A stretch of 64,000 nt of DNA, from contig NZ_WFIY01000004.1 of the NCBI RefSeq assembly GCF_009729545.1, forward strand, positions 2,082,001 through 2,146,000, given 5' to 3'. The stretch comes from Acidianus infernus. Lineage in GTDB: Archaea > Thermoproteota > Thermoprotei_A > Sulfolobales > Sulfolobaceae. The notes below the pieces were generated by a model that searched no databases, was not told where the DNA came from, and worked only from the letters and a program-made list of their open reading frames with translations. A program made the position numbers and the translations under genes. How positions within the stretch are numbered: the first letter of the stretch is position 1; every line of letters begins with the position of its first letter. Positions 39,070-49,742 of this stretch are shown piece by piece.

Positions 39070-39544
39070 ATCTAGGCTATCGCCATAACTCTTTTGACTC
39101 CTTTTAACGAGAAGTAAATAACAGAATCTCTTATCGTAGCCCCGCAATCAATGACGGTTTTATCTTTTACGTTTACATCTTGATATTCTTCCTTAATGTA
39201 AACTCCAATGATATCACCTTTAGTATAATCCTTCAAAATTATTTCATTAGTATCATAAATTATTTTAATTGTATTCTCATCTATGTCTATTATATTTATT
39301 TTTTACCTTTTTTACGAGCTAAATAGAGAAAAGCATAATAAGAGGCGATCTTATACCCTTTTCCGGTCACTAAAACCTTTTCTCCGTTTTTTAATTCAAC
39401 AACAAATGGGTAATGTCTTAATAATGATTTGAGGGCTACAATTAATGGATTTTTGTATGCTTTTGCATATAAAGGGAAAAGGGTATATGGATAACTATTG
39501 AAATTACTTATTAGTACCTCTATAAATGATGCATAGTTAGCCAT
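39070..39544 (-). pseudogene. Truncated FkbM methyltransferase
   Basis: The ATG at 39544 opens an 82-residue frame (YPFVVELKNGEKVLVTGKGY) that stops at an A-run near 39300. The adjacent frame continues directly with IDIDENTIKIIYDTNEIILK and KTVIDCGATIRDSVIYF, then LKGVKRVMAI, and ends at 39070 where the SAM-binding loop should continue. Alignment with the 31466-32447 protein shows that the second half of the gene is missing. The missing part does not lie nearby in the same orientation. Confidence 0.65.
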
Positions 39545-39583
39545 TATGAAGGATTAAATAGGTTATATCTATTATAGTTTTTT

Positions 39584-40549
39584 GTGTTAAGATCAACAGT
39601 AATCGTTACAGCGCATAGGAGGAAGGCGTTTATAAAGGACGCTATTGAGTCTGTCATGGAAAATTCATTGAAACCAACAGAGATTATAGTAGTGAAGAAT
39701 TTCAAGGACTATCAGATTGACTCGTTTTTAGAAACTTATCATGTTAAGAATATTTATACTGATGATGAAACATTGGGCGGAAAGATTTCATTAGGCATAT
39801 ATCAGAGTTCTGGCGATATATTGTTCTTTTTGGAGGATGATGATTTATTTAGTAAAGATAAAATTAGGGAAGTTATCTATAAATTCAGTAAATATGATAT
39901 AGGGTTTTATCATAACGCTCAAGAGGTAATTCATAACAAGTTAACTGGTTCTAATTTATCTACGGATAATCAAAGATTTATGTATTATACTAGTATTGAC
40001 ACTCGAAGGCTGAAGGAACTTTTATACAAGTTTAAAGCAGGGTTTAACGTTAGTTCCATAGTAATTAGTAGAGACTTGGCGATGAGATGCGTTGACTTAT
40101 TGAAAAATGTTAATATAACTGTCGATACATTTCTATTATTTTGTGCCGTAGAAAATAACCTACCTATAATGATAGATTTTAGAAAGTTGACTTATTACAG
40201 GATTATTATGAGCCAAAATAGTAATACAGAGGTAAATGACAAATTGTTTAAGATGCAATACGAAGACTCATTGTATTTTAAGCAAATATTTAGTAGCAAA
40301 GCCCTGAGAGATTTTATTGAAATGTCTATTATTCAGCGTGATTTCTTGTATAAGATTATTTCTAAAAAAGAAATTAGTAAAAGAGACGCTTTAATTAGCA
40401 TGGTAAAGATGTTAAGATATTCCCTAAAATACCCTAATAAGTGGAATTTCTTCCTACAAGGACTTTCCTTATTATCAGTGTTCTCAGCGGAGAAAAGCAG
40501 AAGTCTCTATCTAAAAAAAGTTCGGAGTAACTCAATGCTCTCTATATAA
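39584..40549 (+). CDS. GT2-family glycosyltransferase (EDDD type)
   Basis: An intact 321-residue family 2 enzyme, GTG start at 39584: STVIVTAHRRKAFIKDAIES, VVKNFKDYQIDSF and DILFFLEDDDLFSKDKI. It is the full-length reference for the broken copy at 35614-36642 and related to 32440-33453. The helical C-terminal region (DFLYKIISKKEISKRDALIS) is typical of the group. Donor and acceptor are unknown. It converges with the GT4 gene next to it with no gap between stop codons. Confidence 0.85.
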   Translation: MLRSTVIVTAHRRKAFIKDAIESVMENSLKPTEIIVVKNFKDYQIDSFLETYHVKNIYTDDETLGGKISLGIYQSSGDILFFLEDDDLFSKDKIREVIYKFSKYDIGFYHNAQEVIHNKLTGSNLSTDNQRFMYYTSIDTRRLKELLYKFKAGFNVSSIVISRDLAMRCVDLLKNVNITVDTFLLFCAVENNLPIMIDFRKLTYYRIIMSQNSNTEVNDKLFKMQYEDSLYFKQIFSSKALRDFIEMSIIQRDFLYKIISKKEISKRDALISMVKMLRYSLKYPNKWNFFLQGLSLLSVFSAEKSRSLYLKKVRSNSMLSI

Positions 40550-41599
40550 TCATGCTTTTAGTTTCTCAATAATAGATAACAGCAGTTTAGTCTGATTTTG
40601 TATAGAAAACTCTTCAGCTCTTTTTCTGCTTTTCACACTAGTATCTTCTGGGTAACCTTCGTTATAAACTTTTATTGTTAGTCTATAAAACTCCTCTTCA
40701 TCTGATGCTAACCAACCTGTTTCCCCATCTACTATAGTCTCAGCTGGTCCCCCAGAATACCTAAAAGCAATTACTGGTGTCCCAGCGGCCATAGACTCAA
40801 CCGGTATATAACCATAATACTCGAAGTCAATAGGGTACAATGTAACCAATGCTGAAGAGTAGAGATCCCTTAATTCCTCATCAGAAACTCTCTCTAAATA
40901 CTCGGCGTTAGGTATCTTATACCCTATGCTCTTCATCTTTACTTTTTCCGCGATTTTAGTTAGCAGATCTACGTGAGAAGGATATCCTCTTTTTAGAAAC
41001 ACTAACACGAACTTCTCTTTATTCTTAGAAGGTTTAAAGAAATCTGTATTTAAGGGCGGGTAAACTACTGCCTTAGGGGGTCTGTTGTAAAATAAAGAAA
41101 CATAGACGGCTGAGGTTTTACTATTCGCTAATACAACCTTATATTTCTTAACGAAATTCGAGAATTTTATCGCATTATATAGGAGAAATGGAGACGCTAA
41201 TGCTGAAACTAGCTTATTCCTTCTAATAAACGGTTCCCAGAAAAATACACTAGTTAACACTCCTTGACTCCAATAGATTAAGTCGTCTTTAAATTCTGAA
41301 ACGGGAATTATATCATCAGCAGCGACTATGTATATTCCATCATCATGAAGGTATTTTTTAAAGGGCTTTAGAGGGGACGGAGAGCCTAAAAGAATTCTAA
41401 AGCTTGAAAGCAGCCCTAAACCTTTATCGATATTAATTATTTCTATGTTTCCAAGTTTGTTTACGCCTATTGAGGTAGATAATGAAATAATTACGGGTTC
41501 ATATCGACTTATTTGTTTTATTCCTTTAGAAAAATTTATTATAGCCCTACTGGCCCCGTCTCTTTCTTTAAGATGACTGGTGAGGAAAAAGATCTTCAT
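40550..41599 (-). CDS. GT4-family glycosyltransferase
   Basis: A 349-residue GT-B enzyme with FLTSHLKERDGASRAIINFS at the N-terminus, KFVLVFLKRGYPSHVDLLTK at the start of the second Rossmann domain, and the nucleotide-sugar motif FEYYGYIPVESMAAGTPVIA, which has an Asp/Glu at the usual E-x7-E positions. It has no export signal. The gene lies just after a decayed FkbM gene on the same strand. It belongs to the surface-glycan island; donor unknown. Confidence 0.85.
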   Translation of the reverse strand: MKIFFLTSHLKERDGASRAIINFSKGIKQISRYEPVIISLSTSIGVNKLGNIEIINIDKGLGLLSSFRILLGSPSPLKPFKKYLHDDGIYIVAADDIIPVSEFKDDLIYWSQGVLTSVFFWEPFIRRNKLVSALASPFLLYNAIKFSNFVKKYKVVLANSKTSAVYVSLFYNRPPKAVVYPPLNTDFFKPSKNKEKFVLVFLKRGYPSHVDLLTKIAEKVKMKSIGYKIPNAEYLERVSDEELRDLYSSALVTLYPIDFEYYGYIPVESMAAGTPVIAFRYSGGPAETIVDGETGWLASDEEEFYRLTIKVYNEGYPEDTSVKSRKRAEEFSIQNQTKLLLSIIEKLKA

Positions 41600-41605
41600 G
41601 GTTTA

Positions 41606-42290
41606 TCACTGCTTCTTTGCATAAATAAACCCTAAGTTCTTTAGGGTGTGTTCAACTTTTACTTTATACCCGTTTTTAGTCAGATTACTTACTATATCCT
41701 TATAGTTATAATCCCATTCTATGAGCAAACTCGGTATTTCCTTGATATAAGGGGCTATGATTTTCTCACATCCATCGCAGTCTATTTTAGCTACATCAAA
41801 TGGACCATGACCAATTTTGTCCAACTGATATAATTTTCATCGTCCTTTATGCCTAAGCCCTTGTCTACCACGATAACGTTATTGATACTGTTAGCCTTTA
41901 AGTTTTCCCTCATTAGTTCAACTTTCTTACTCTCTACTGCTACTACCTCTTTCGCTCCTGCAATGGAAAATTGGGGAATCCCCAATCCCTGCTCCTATAT
42001 CTAACACTCTCTTTCCCCTAACGTCTATTCTCCAATAATCTGAGAAGGATAACTTAATTTCCAACCCTTCCATTAAATTAAAATCTCACACTATCTTCAT
42101 TAAGTTCAACGATCTTTAGCCCAGCCAGCAAGACTATCTCGTTAGGTTTCAAATCAGTAGTTGCCCGTTTCTTAGTTTACACTTTATCCTCTCTTTATGA
42201 GTACTGAGCATTACTGAATGCCAGTTCTCGAAAGTCGTATAATTAATAAAGACACTGAGATACTTATCCGCTACAAAATTAACTAGTAAG
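41606..42290 (-). pseudogene. FkbM methyltransferase with several frameshifts
   Basis: Pieces in order from the N-terminus: VADKYLSVFINYTTFENWHS and RIKCKLRNGQ (about 42290-42155), then DLKPNEIVLLAGLKIVELNE, then SDYWRIDVRGKRVLDIGAGI, then AGAKEVVAVESKKVELMREN and finally DVAKIDCDGCEKIIAPYI to the stop at 41606. All belong to one FkbM protein of about 225 residues, with at least four frame changes between them. One is next to the T-run in AATTTTC near 41966. The gene is certainly dead unless the sequence is very poor here. Confidence 0.75.
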
Positions 42291-42618
42291 TTCAGCGAAA
42301 CTCCTCCTCGACTACGCAACTAGCAAAGCTTTACGTTATTCTTCTCACAAATTACGTTTGTTCAGCTGGAGACTTTACCGCAGTAGACCTCGAAGCCAAA
42401 TACAATAAGCATGCCCACTGAAAGTGTTGCCAACCTATTATGTAGGGGTCAATTTGAGGTAGGTCTTCAGCCGGTGTTGAGTCTCATTACTGTTAAAATT
42501 CTGCTCAGTAGCTAAAATTCTCCTTGTAGATGTAAATGGGAAGAGCAGATAAAACGTTTCGTAGCTTGAGAGAAATGAATAGGTAAAAACTCTTTAATTA
42601 CTTCATCTTCTTTCTTAT
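42291..42618. other. Gene-free stretch
   Basis: About 330 bases without a coding frame of note on either strand. I see no repeat shared with other parts of the window. Confidence 0.4.
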
Positions 42619-43401
42619 GTGTTTTCAATTCAAATCCCAGCACTTCACGGTAAGTACTTAAGAGAGGTCTTCGAATCTATAAGACGGCAAACTTTTCAAG
42701 ATTATGAAGTAGTTGTAGTTAATTCTGGAGGAGGAGTAATCAGTGATATAGTTCACGAGTACGGTTTCAAAGAAGTGAGAAAGGACGTTAAACTTTTGGA
42801 AGCTCGTTATTTAGCTAACAAGGAGAGCCGGGGTGATTACGCTTTTTTGCTTGACGAGACGAGACCCTTAAGGAAAGATGCTCTTGAGATACTCTCTAAG
42901 AACCTCCACGACATGGTTATAATAGGCGAGAGGGAGTTAGGTGACTCGTTCTGGAGTATGGCTGCCCAGTTGGATAAGGAGAACATAATGGAATGTAACT
43001 CACCGGAAGCGGTTAGGGGCTTTGCCTTGCCTAGGCTATTCAAGAGGGAGTTACTGACTGCTTCGTTAGAGAAGCTAAGGGAAAATTTGAGAGAAAAGTT
43101 TAGCCAAGTGGTTTTCCCGGATCACGAGTTAATTTATTACGAGGCATCCGGATTCTCTAACGACATTTTTGTAATAAAAGACGAGTTAGTTTACCACTAC
43201 GGTGATTTTAACCTGAAGGAGGTCGTGAGGAAGTATTATCGTTATGGTAAAAGCTTAAAAATATTGAAGGATACCCAATACTCCTTCTTCCTTTCGGTTA
43301 AGAGGAGAAATATTTGCAAAGGAGGGATTTACGGTAGGTTTATGTTATATACACTTTACCTTGCAAGAGCAGTCCCATTCTTGTTAGGAGAACTTCTCTA
43401 A
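42619..43401 (+). CDS. GT2-family glycosyltransferase, 260 aa
   Basis: A family 2 enzyme with FSIQIPALHGKYLREVFESI, QDYEVVVVNSGG and DYAFLLDETRPLRKDAL, where the Asp-Glu pair in LLDETR stands in the place of DxD. The C-terminal half (DHELIYYEASGFSNDIFVIK) carries the usual acceptor-side acidic residues. A final hydrophobic stretch (FMLYTLYLARAVPFLLGELL) could touch the membrane. It is monocistronic and the last enzyme of the glycan island. Confidence 0.78.
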   Translation: MFSIQIPALHGKYLREVFESIRRQTFQDYEVVVVNSGGGVISDIVHEYGFKEVRKDVKLLEARYLANKESRGDYAFLLDETRPLRKDALEILSKNLHDMVIIGERELGDSFWSMAAQLDKENIMECNSPEAVRGFALPRLFKRELLTASLEKLRENLREKFSQVVFPDHELIYYEASGFSNDIFVIKDELVYHYGDFNLKEVVRKYYRYGKSLKILKDTQYSFFLSVKRRNICKGGIYGRFMLYTLYLARAVPFLLGELL

Positions 43402-43603
43402 ATGGATAGTCAAGAAAGTTTTTAGTGACTCCCTAAAGGGGCAACCTTGTTGCTGTCTCATATAACCTCTCTTTGATTTTGGGTCTTGTTTCAACTTGTC
43501 AATATCTTCACGTCACTACGGCTTGGGAATTAAAGACAAAAAATTGGTAGTCTATATTGCCTATTAGTTTTATCTTGACGCTAAATTATAAAAAGTATTT
43601 TTA

Positions 43604-46600
43604 TCATTTTAACTTGTACTTAACTAAAAATACAGCTAACGCTATAGCTAACACTACAGCGGTAAATAATAATATCACCACTGGGTAGTTTAGAGTTTCG
43701 ACAAGGGTCTCATTAATAGGACCGTTCACCACTATTACCGCATTTGGCGATACGTTATAAGTACCTTTAAACTCCCCCACTTCATAGAACGGTACGTTAG
43801 CGCTCAAGGTTATTACCGAGCCAGCGTTATACCACTTAGAGACTCCGTTGATAGTTACCAAGTACTGTTTTTGCGTAGTTATGTTAAACGTTACTGGAGA
43901 GGACAAGGTAACGGAAGGTGACGGGGATATTTTTACTATCACTTCCCTCTCCTCGTTGCTCACGTAGTAAGTGTAGTTATTTATAACTATTGTTGTACCT
44001 TTATTAAACCAAGAGGAGTTTAAGTTCTCCAGAGTGCCATTCACACAAGCCTTTACTGGAATTGGGGATATCACTTTTACAAAGTACTGTAACACAACGT
44101 TTATCGTGACATTAATTGGAGATTTGACTACAAAGGTGGATTGAGGATTTATCGATATAATAATTATTCTCTCCATAGGTGCTGGATATTGTGTAATGTT
44201 CTCTATTTTTATTTTTGTATCCTCATTGTACCACCCAGAAGTAAAGGTCACGTTTTCACCGTTTACTAGCGCGTAAACCTTTATTGGGGAGACGAGATTG
44301 ACATAGTACTGTTTTGTAGCGGTAATTAACACAGTTACCTCGTTGTTTACTGCGAAACTCTCAGGCTTTATACTAGTAATAACGTAGCGGACGCCTTGTT
44401 GAGGATAGTAAGTTATATTTTCTACCACAATGTTAGTATTAGCATTATACCACCCAGAGCTCAAGGTTTCGTTACTACCGTTGATTAATGCGTAAACTGG
44501 AATTGGTGACTTTAAGTTAACAAAGTATTGTGTTACTGTAGTTATTTTAACGTTAATGGGACTGTTTACAGTGAAAGATAGCGATGGCGAGACCTCTGTG
44601 ATTACGATCCTCTCACCACTTGATGGATACTGCGTTATGTTCTCTATCTGCACCGAAGTCCCCTGACAGTACCAACCAGACGTGAGCGTGTATTAACTCC
44701 ATTTACTAGTGCATATACATTAATTGGTGAGTTAACAGTGACGTAATATTGGTTATAGTAGTATACGCAAATAGTCCCTGGAGACGTGACTACTCCACTG
44801 TATGAATTAGCTATCCACCTCTCTTGTGAGTTAGACCCGGGCAAGGTCTGAGAGTAAACGTAATGAGAGTCCGCGTCTGCCCACACAGTGCCAGGGTATG
44901 TGGTTTCTATATTTCCGAAGGAAACGTATTGTATTGTTGGCTCCCCATATCCTGTCCCTCCTTGGACTTTATAAGTGAACGTGACTAAATATTGCTCGTA
45001 GTAGATGAAGTACAGCGTTTTTGAGCAATATATTACTCCAGAAGTCGTATTTTCTGTTGCCCACCTTATTTCTCCACTGCCGATTATACCTTGCACGTTA
45101 TAGATAGTCCCGGGAGGTAATAGTAAGGTAAGTGACGAGGTTAATGGAATAGTGGTTATAGTACCATTCGGAAATTCAAACGTTATTGACGGAGACTGTG
45201 GGAGTTGTTGACCTATAACATTGTAACTAAATGTTACATAATACAAAGGTTGCCTTACGCAAACTGAAATGGTGTCAGTTTGATATAAGCCCGGGATTAA
45301 ACAAACGGTAACGCAAATAGTGTAAAGTCCCATAGAACTGGCGTTAAGGGTTAAGGCAACTGTCCCCACGCCGTATATGTAAACTGGGCTTTGAACTACG
45401 TAGGTTATTGATGGCGGAGCCCTAACGTAAATATTTACATCACCGTAAGCGTCTATTGTAATATAAATAGTTTTCTGTATGCCCTCCTGCATTGTTACTG
45501 AAGGAGGAGCAAATACTTCGAACTGTGTTACTCCAGTGCTGATAAAACCATAAGTTGCTGGAACTTCTGCCTCACCTACTAGTTGATATTGTGAATTGTA
45601 TATTAGCACTGCGTAATCCATAGGCACTAAGGTTAGATTTATGTAACCATTAGTAAACGGCATAAAGTTGTTGTAAGGTGGTGGATAACCATAACTTTTA
45701 TTGTAAACTATGAAGTAACCTTGGCTAATGCCAGGGTTAATTTGAAGAGTCATAACAGTATTCTGATTCCATAACCCATGCAAAGTATCATATCCTGCAT
45801 GTAAGCCCGCAAGTAATAGTCCACAGTAGATGTAATAGTAGCAACTTACTTTAACGTTATTTACTGTTTCTCCAGTGTCACTACCAAAGTTGTAAGCATT
45901 TGTTACTTCTTGTAAGTTATGTCCGTTGAAGTACATCAACATCATGTAAACCGAAGAATTGTAAACATAGGCACAATATCCTCCAGGCGGACCGGCTAAA
46001 ACTAGTTCAGCGTCATAATACAGCCCATTTCCAGTGTACTGATATCCGTCAACTAGGATGTAAACGTTGCTCGCGTCATAAACATTAGTTACTACGACAG
46101 TGTCGTAGTTTATCCAACCGTATCCATCGTCATACCAAAACTGAATAACCGGCTGTCCAGCAACGTTTGTACTTACGTTAATAAGTAGGCAAATAGTTGC
46201 AGGAAGCGACAGTGTAGTGGGACTCCCGGGATAATTGCATGCAGCATAAGCATAATACGTCGTTGAACCCCAGCTATATATATGACCATTGCCCTTTAAG
46301 CAAGTCACGTTAGCGTTATATGACGTAAAGTTCCAAATATTATCAATAAAAATAATACTATGATTAATAGTATTATATACTGCGACGTCTTGGAGCCATA
46401 GGGAATAAGTATTTCCGTTATACTGATAGCTCAATACTACGTTAAGTTGGAAAGTTACCCAATAGCTATTGGCTTGTGAACTATAAGCTAACAATCTTTT
46501 TAGGTAAATGTGCCCTAAGAACTCGTTAGTTCTTATAATGTACGGTCCATTGGGTCCTATACCATAATCAGCTATACCCATGGGAGCGGGTTCGTTTTCG

Positions 46601-46785
46601 CCTAGAGGTAAAGTAACTCCGTTTGGTTGGAACTTGTTTGCTAAGGCTAGATTGCCCTTAGCCGGTACGTCAACTAAAGGGTGGAAGCTATTTTTGGTTA
46701 CCGCGTTGTAAGCGTTAGGTAAGTTTGGCATTACACTTAAGATTAGCAAGGATAACAATAATGATAGTAATAACTTTTGTCCCAT
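43604..46785 (-). pseudogene. Thermopsin-like surface protein with one frameshift
   Basis: From ATG 46785 the frame encodes a signal peptide (KLLLSLLLSLLILSVMPNLP) and a thermopsin-family (peptidase A5) domain: GIADYGIGPNGPYIIRTNEF, SYWVTFQLNVVLSYQYNGN, IIFIDNIWNFTS. Thermopsin is an acid protease secreted by Sulfolobales. The frame shifts near 44688-44696, and the next frame continues LTSGWYCQGTSVQIENITQY, then four to five stalk repeats of about 70 residues (SPINVYALVNG...SGWYN...ITYYP) and a membrane anchor. One added base would give VNGVNTTLTSGWY and a single protein of about 1060 residues. Long repeat stalks are typical of archaeal surface proteins. Confidence 0.8.
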
Positions 46786-47759
46786 AGGGTATATTATGAA
46801 GGATAGTAATATAAGTTTTACTTTTTTTCCATAAAATTAGAAGGATTTGGGAATGTATAATTACTTACATTACTTTTTAGGAAGAGTGGCTTAAAGTATT
46901 GGAAGATTTAAATAAGCTGTAGTTACGTTATTATCACCTTTAGCGAAGTACTTTATGTCCTCTTTTACAGAAGCGGGGGTTAAGGGATGAAAGCCTCGTC
47001 ATTCACGGTAGATCCAAAATCTTTCCACAAAAATAATTCTGATAGAATAATACAGTATTCATGAAAGATAATGGAATTTATAATAATATGAAAGATTTAA
47101 TAAAAGCTTTTTATCGATGAACAGTTTAGGTTGGTCGGAGAGAATGTAACTTCTAATTTATAAGATGACGTAACGGGCTAGACCATATATGGTACTAGAA
47201 ATTGAAGGTTTTGTATAACGTTATGACATAAGATTTGGAGAAGAAAGGTTTGCTGCGAAAGTGGTTCCAATCTAAAATTTAGTAATTAACTCGTTGATTG
47301 TTTTGAGATTTTTCTTAAGTCACACACCTACGCGTATCTTGACCAATGAAATAAGATGCATAATTCTCTATTTTGCAAACATATGTGTTTCAGTTTGAAT
47401 TATTCTCATGAAAATTTTAGGCTATATTAGCTAAGATTAGCCTTTTATTTTTGTCTATCGTTATTTAATTAAAGTTATGTCAGAAGGAATTATATTCGAA
47501 ATTGTAGGTGGTTTCACTTTCACCATATTTACTAAAAATGTGATATTTTTTCCAAAATCTGTATTATCATAAAGATATGAAATCCTCGCCCTTTGGGGGA
47601 GTAAAAAAGTAAAGTTTAATTGCGAATAAGCTTTCCGCCTCACGTTTAACTTCGTTAAACACTCTTTTTAAAAATCGATCGTAGGATTGGGGGAATACGC
47701 TGTAAATACATGTCTTACATATTCGTAAATCTTATAACTTACGCTGTCTATCATTAATT
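46786..47759. other. Gene-free stretch with element ends
   Basis: Nearly a kilobase with no convincing gene. It contains an IS left end after TTTAC (AGAAGCGGGGGTTAAGGG, 46970-46990), the dispersed repeat copy described separately and a short IS-end-like patch (CCTCGCCCTTTGGGGGAG near 47584). A 60-codon frame at 47461-47643 lacks any feature. Confidence 0.5.
46970..47140. repeat. Dispersed repeat, copy 1
   Basis: After the IS-like start (GGGGGTTAAGGGATGAAAGC), about 115 bases match the copy at 59382-59512. The shared sequence includes CAAAATCTTTCCACAAAAAT, AATTCTGATAG and GGAATTTATAATAATAT. The element has no coding frame and may be a further tnpB-less relic. Confidence 0.6.
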
Positions 47760-48026
47760 ATGCCAACAATAAGTATAAGGATTGATGAAAAGTTAAAGAG
47801 GAAAATGGACGAGCTAAGCTACATAAACTGGAGCGAAGTAATAAGGAGAAAAATAGAAGAAGTAGTTGAGGAAGAGGAAAAGAAAAGGAGAGAAGATGGA
47901 AAGAAAAAGAAGGATCTTGAAAGGATTAAAAATGCATCATTGAGATCATATGAGTTCTTCCTTAATTACGGGGGTAGAAAATCTGAAGAGACTATTAGGG
48001 AGTGGCGTGACAAGAATTGGCAGTAG
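47760..48026 (+). CDS. vapB: VapB-type ribbon-helix-helix antitoxin
   Basis: An 88-residue protein starting PTISIRIDEKLKRKMDELSY and continuing INWSEVIRRKIEEV, the ribbon-helix-helix signature of Sulfolobales VapB. The middle is very rich in Lys and Glu (EEEEKKRREDGKKKKD), which forms a long helix that leads to the toxin-binding tail. It overlaps the PIN-domain toxin by ten bases. A TATA-like tract lies near 47725-47735. Confidence 0.88.
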   Translation: MPTISIRIDEKLKRKMDELSYINWSEVIRRKIEEVVEEEEKKRREDGKKKKDLERIKNASLRSYEFFLNYGGRKSEETIREWRDKNWQ

Positions 48027-48442
48027 TTGACGCTTCAGTTGTTATAAAATGGTTTGCTAAAGAGCAAAACAGTGAACAGGCTTTATTACTCAAAGAGGCT
48101 TACGCCAAAGGTCTGGAAGATTTATCAGCTCCATGCATTTTACCTTTTGAGGTATTAAATGGACTAAAGTACACATATAATCTAGGGGAGAAAGAACTTA
48201 AAGAAGTCAGTAAAATACTTTCTGACTTCCAGATAACGCTTTACGATATTGAAAGTATGCGAGATGAGATTGTGACGATTTCTCAAACTTACGGTATTAC
48301 AATGTATGATTCAGCTTACGTAGCTTTAGGTAAGGTATTAGGAGACAAAGTCTACACAGCCGATGAGAAACTGCTGAGGAAAGTCAGCGATTTACCTTTC
48401 GTACTTCACATAAGGGATTTCAAGATACCGGAAAAATCGTAG
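48017..48442 (+). CDS. vapC: VapC-family PIN-domain toxin
   Basis: The 141-residue PIN ribonuclease has the four acidic residues of the active site: VVDASVVIKW (Asp near 4), LPFEVLNGL (Glu near 44), YDSAYVALG (Asp near 98) and YTADEKLLRK (Asp near 115). It starts at TTG 48017, inside the 3' end of vapB, so translation is coupled. It is intact, unlike the other PIN genes at 49742, 59514 and perhaps 4589. It would cut RNA when VapB is degraded. Confidence 0.9.
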   Translation: MAVVDASVVIKWFAKEQNSEQALLLKEAYAKGLEDLSAPCILPFEVLNGLKYTYNLGEKELKEVSKILSDFQITLYDIESMRDEIVTISQTYGITMYDSAYVALGKVLGDKVYTADEKLLRKVSDLPFVLHIRDFKIPEKS

Positions 48443-48819
48443 TCAGAGTCGTTAAGCATTTGCCTGACCTCCTTTAAAACATATTAGTCAGATCTGACTG
48501 GGGTGCAGACCCTCCTTGAGCTTAAAGCTTAGCCAACCTCCAATTGAGGCGAAAATTGGGCAAAAAGCCCGAATAAAACATAAATGCGCATGAAGGTCCC
48601 AGTTAGATGCATCAAAAGATAAACTAATAGCGTATTTTCAAGGTAAATTCTACGAATTTCCTAACGATAAAGCAAGGTTTTAAAGCAATGCCGAGAGGTT
48701 GTAAAGTAAGTACTGGAGTTTACAACATTAACCTTGGTATTATCTAAGGGTTTCTTTTGAATGAGTTAGAGGGATTGAGGATGTTGTTCCTAGGGATAGT
48801 TTGATTGGGAAGGTTTGAT
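48443..48819. other. Gene-free stretch after vapC
   Basis: A GC-richer patch near 48480-48600 (TCTGACTGGGG and GCGCATGAAGGTCC) recalls IS right-end RNA segments, but no complete element can be outlined. The remainder is AT-rich and empty. Confidence 0.4.
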
Positions 48820-49214
48820 AAAATGGACGACAAGCCTCGCCCCTTCTAGGGGCGGGGTAAAGCCTTTTAAACTCTGGAATACTTTAAGGTTTTGTACAAC
48901 TAGCTCCCTATGCGGGGAAGCCCATGATGATGGACATGCTAAGTGTGGCCTCTATAGGTGTCCACGCATGGAAACGCAGACTTGAATGGTGCGATAAATA
49001 TCCTACATATCCCCGAGTCCCTAGGAGCTGAGAGTTGGGGCAACTCCTAGTGAGGGATAGGGGTAATGGGCTGAAGGCCCAGCCCGCGGTCTACCGCTGG
49101 ACGAATGGAGTGGGTGTCATCACCCACTAGCTATGAAGTGATGAAAATGAAGGCGGTAAACCGCAAACCAATGAATCGCCCTAAGGGAACCCTAGCTGGC
49201 GGGGAGGAGGTCAG
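48820..49214 (+). mobile_element. Internally deleted tnpB element, TTGAT lineage
   Basis: The element begins AAAATGGACGACAAGCCTCG directly after TTGAT (48815-48819) and ends GGCGGGGAGGAGGTCAG. Of tnpB only a C-terminal scrap remains: GNADLNGAINILHIPESLGA near 48965-49030, the last RuvC segment. The GC-rich right end between 49030 and 49214 retains paired arms (GCGGTCTACCGC and GGCGGTAAACCGC), the possible RNA scaffold. Confidence 0.7.
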
Positions 49215-49329
49215 AGTAGTATTTGTTCAATTGGGTTTAAGGGGTGGAAGTTTCTCCTGTTAGGGTAGTTCACAAACTTTAGAAATGAACAGTGAATATG
49301 TTTAAATATTTACTACACCATTTTATTTT

Positions 49330-49742
49330 ATGAAGTTAGCAATCAACTATAAGGTAAGAGGCACAAATTATAGGATTACTATTAACGTTGATAAATATAA
49401 TGTTTATGATGAACTTGATAAGGTACTGAATACGATTTGTGAGAGATTTGGTAAAGTTGATGAATACACTGTGAGTAGGATTGTTGAGGAAATACCTTAG
49501 GTAAAATTGTTACACCGATAGTTACTAACGGGGCAGATGTTAAGTTTTCTGATGATGATAATTTAAATTTCATTATAAAGACTGTATTAGGAACGTCTAT
49601 AGGATTAGTTATAGGCCATTTAATAGACTCTGTTTCCTCAAGAGAGGAAATGATAATAGAAGTAAGAAACCCATGTGAGAAGAAGGAGCCTAAAATGCTT
49701 CAAGCTGAATGGAATAAAGTAATAACTGAATGGAATGATTAA
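49330..49742 (+). pseudogene. Frameshifted hypothetical gene before a PIN relic
   Basis: The first frame (ATG 49330) reads MKLAINYKVRGTNYRITINV and stops at 49500. The next frame continues GKIVTPIVTNGADVKFSDDD and IIKTVLGTSIGLVIGHLIDS to the stop at 49742. Together they give a protein of about 137 residues with one base missing near 49498. The stop overlaps the start of the PIN gene (TAATG), so the product was probably its antitoxin or partner. I do not recognise a family. Confidence 0.5.

Noticed and set aside
39070..42290. The two FkbM relics as halves of one gene split by an insertion
   Set aside because: Both are on the minus strand, but the N-terminal piece lies to the left of the C-terminal piece, so they cannot be rejoined by removing what lies between.
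47461..47643. A 60-codon minus-strand frame
   Set aside because: No conserved feature, and it includes IS-end-like sequence.
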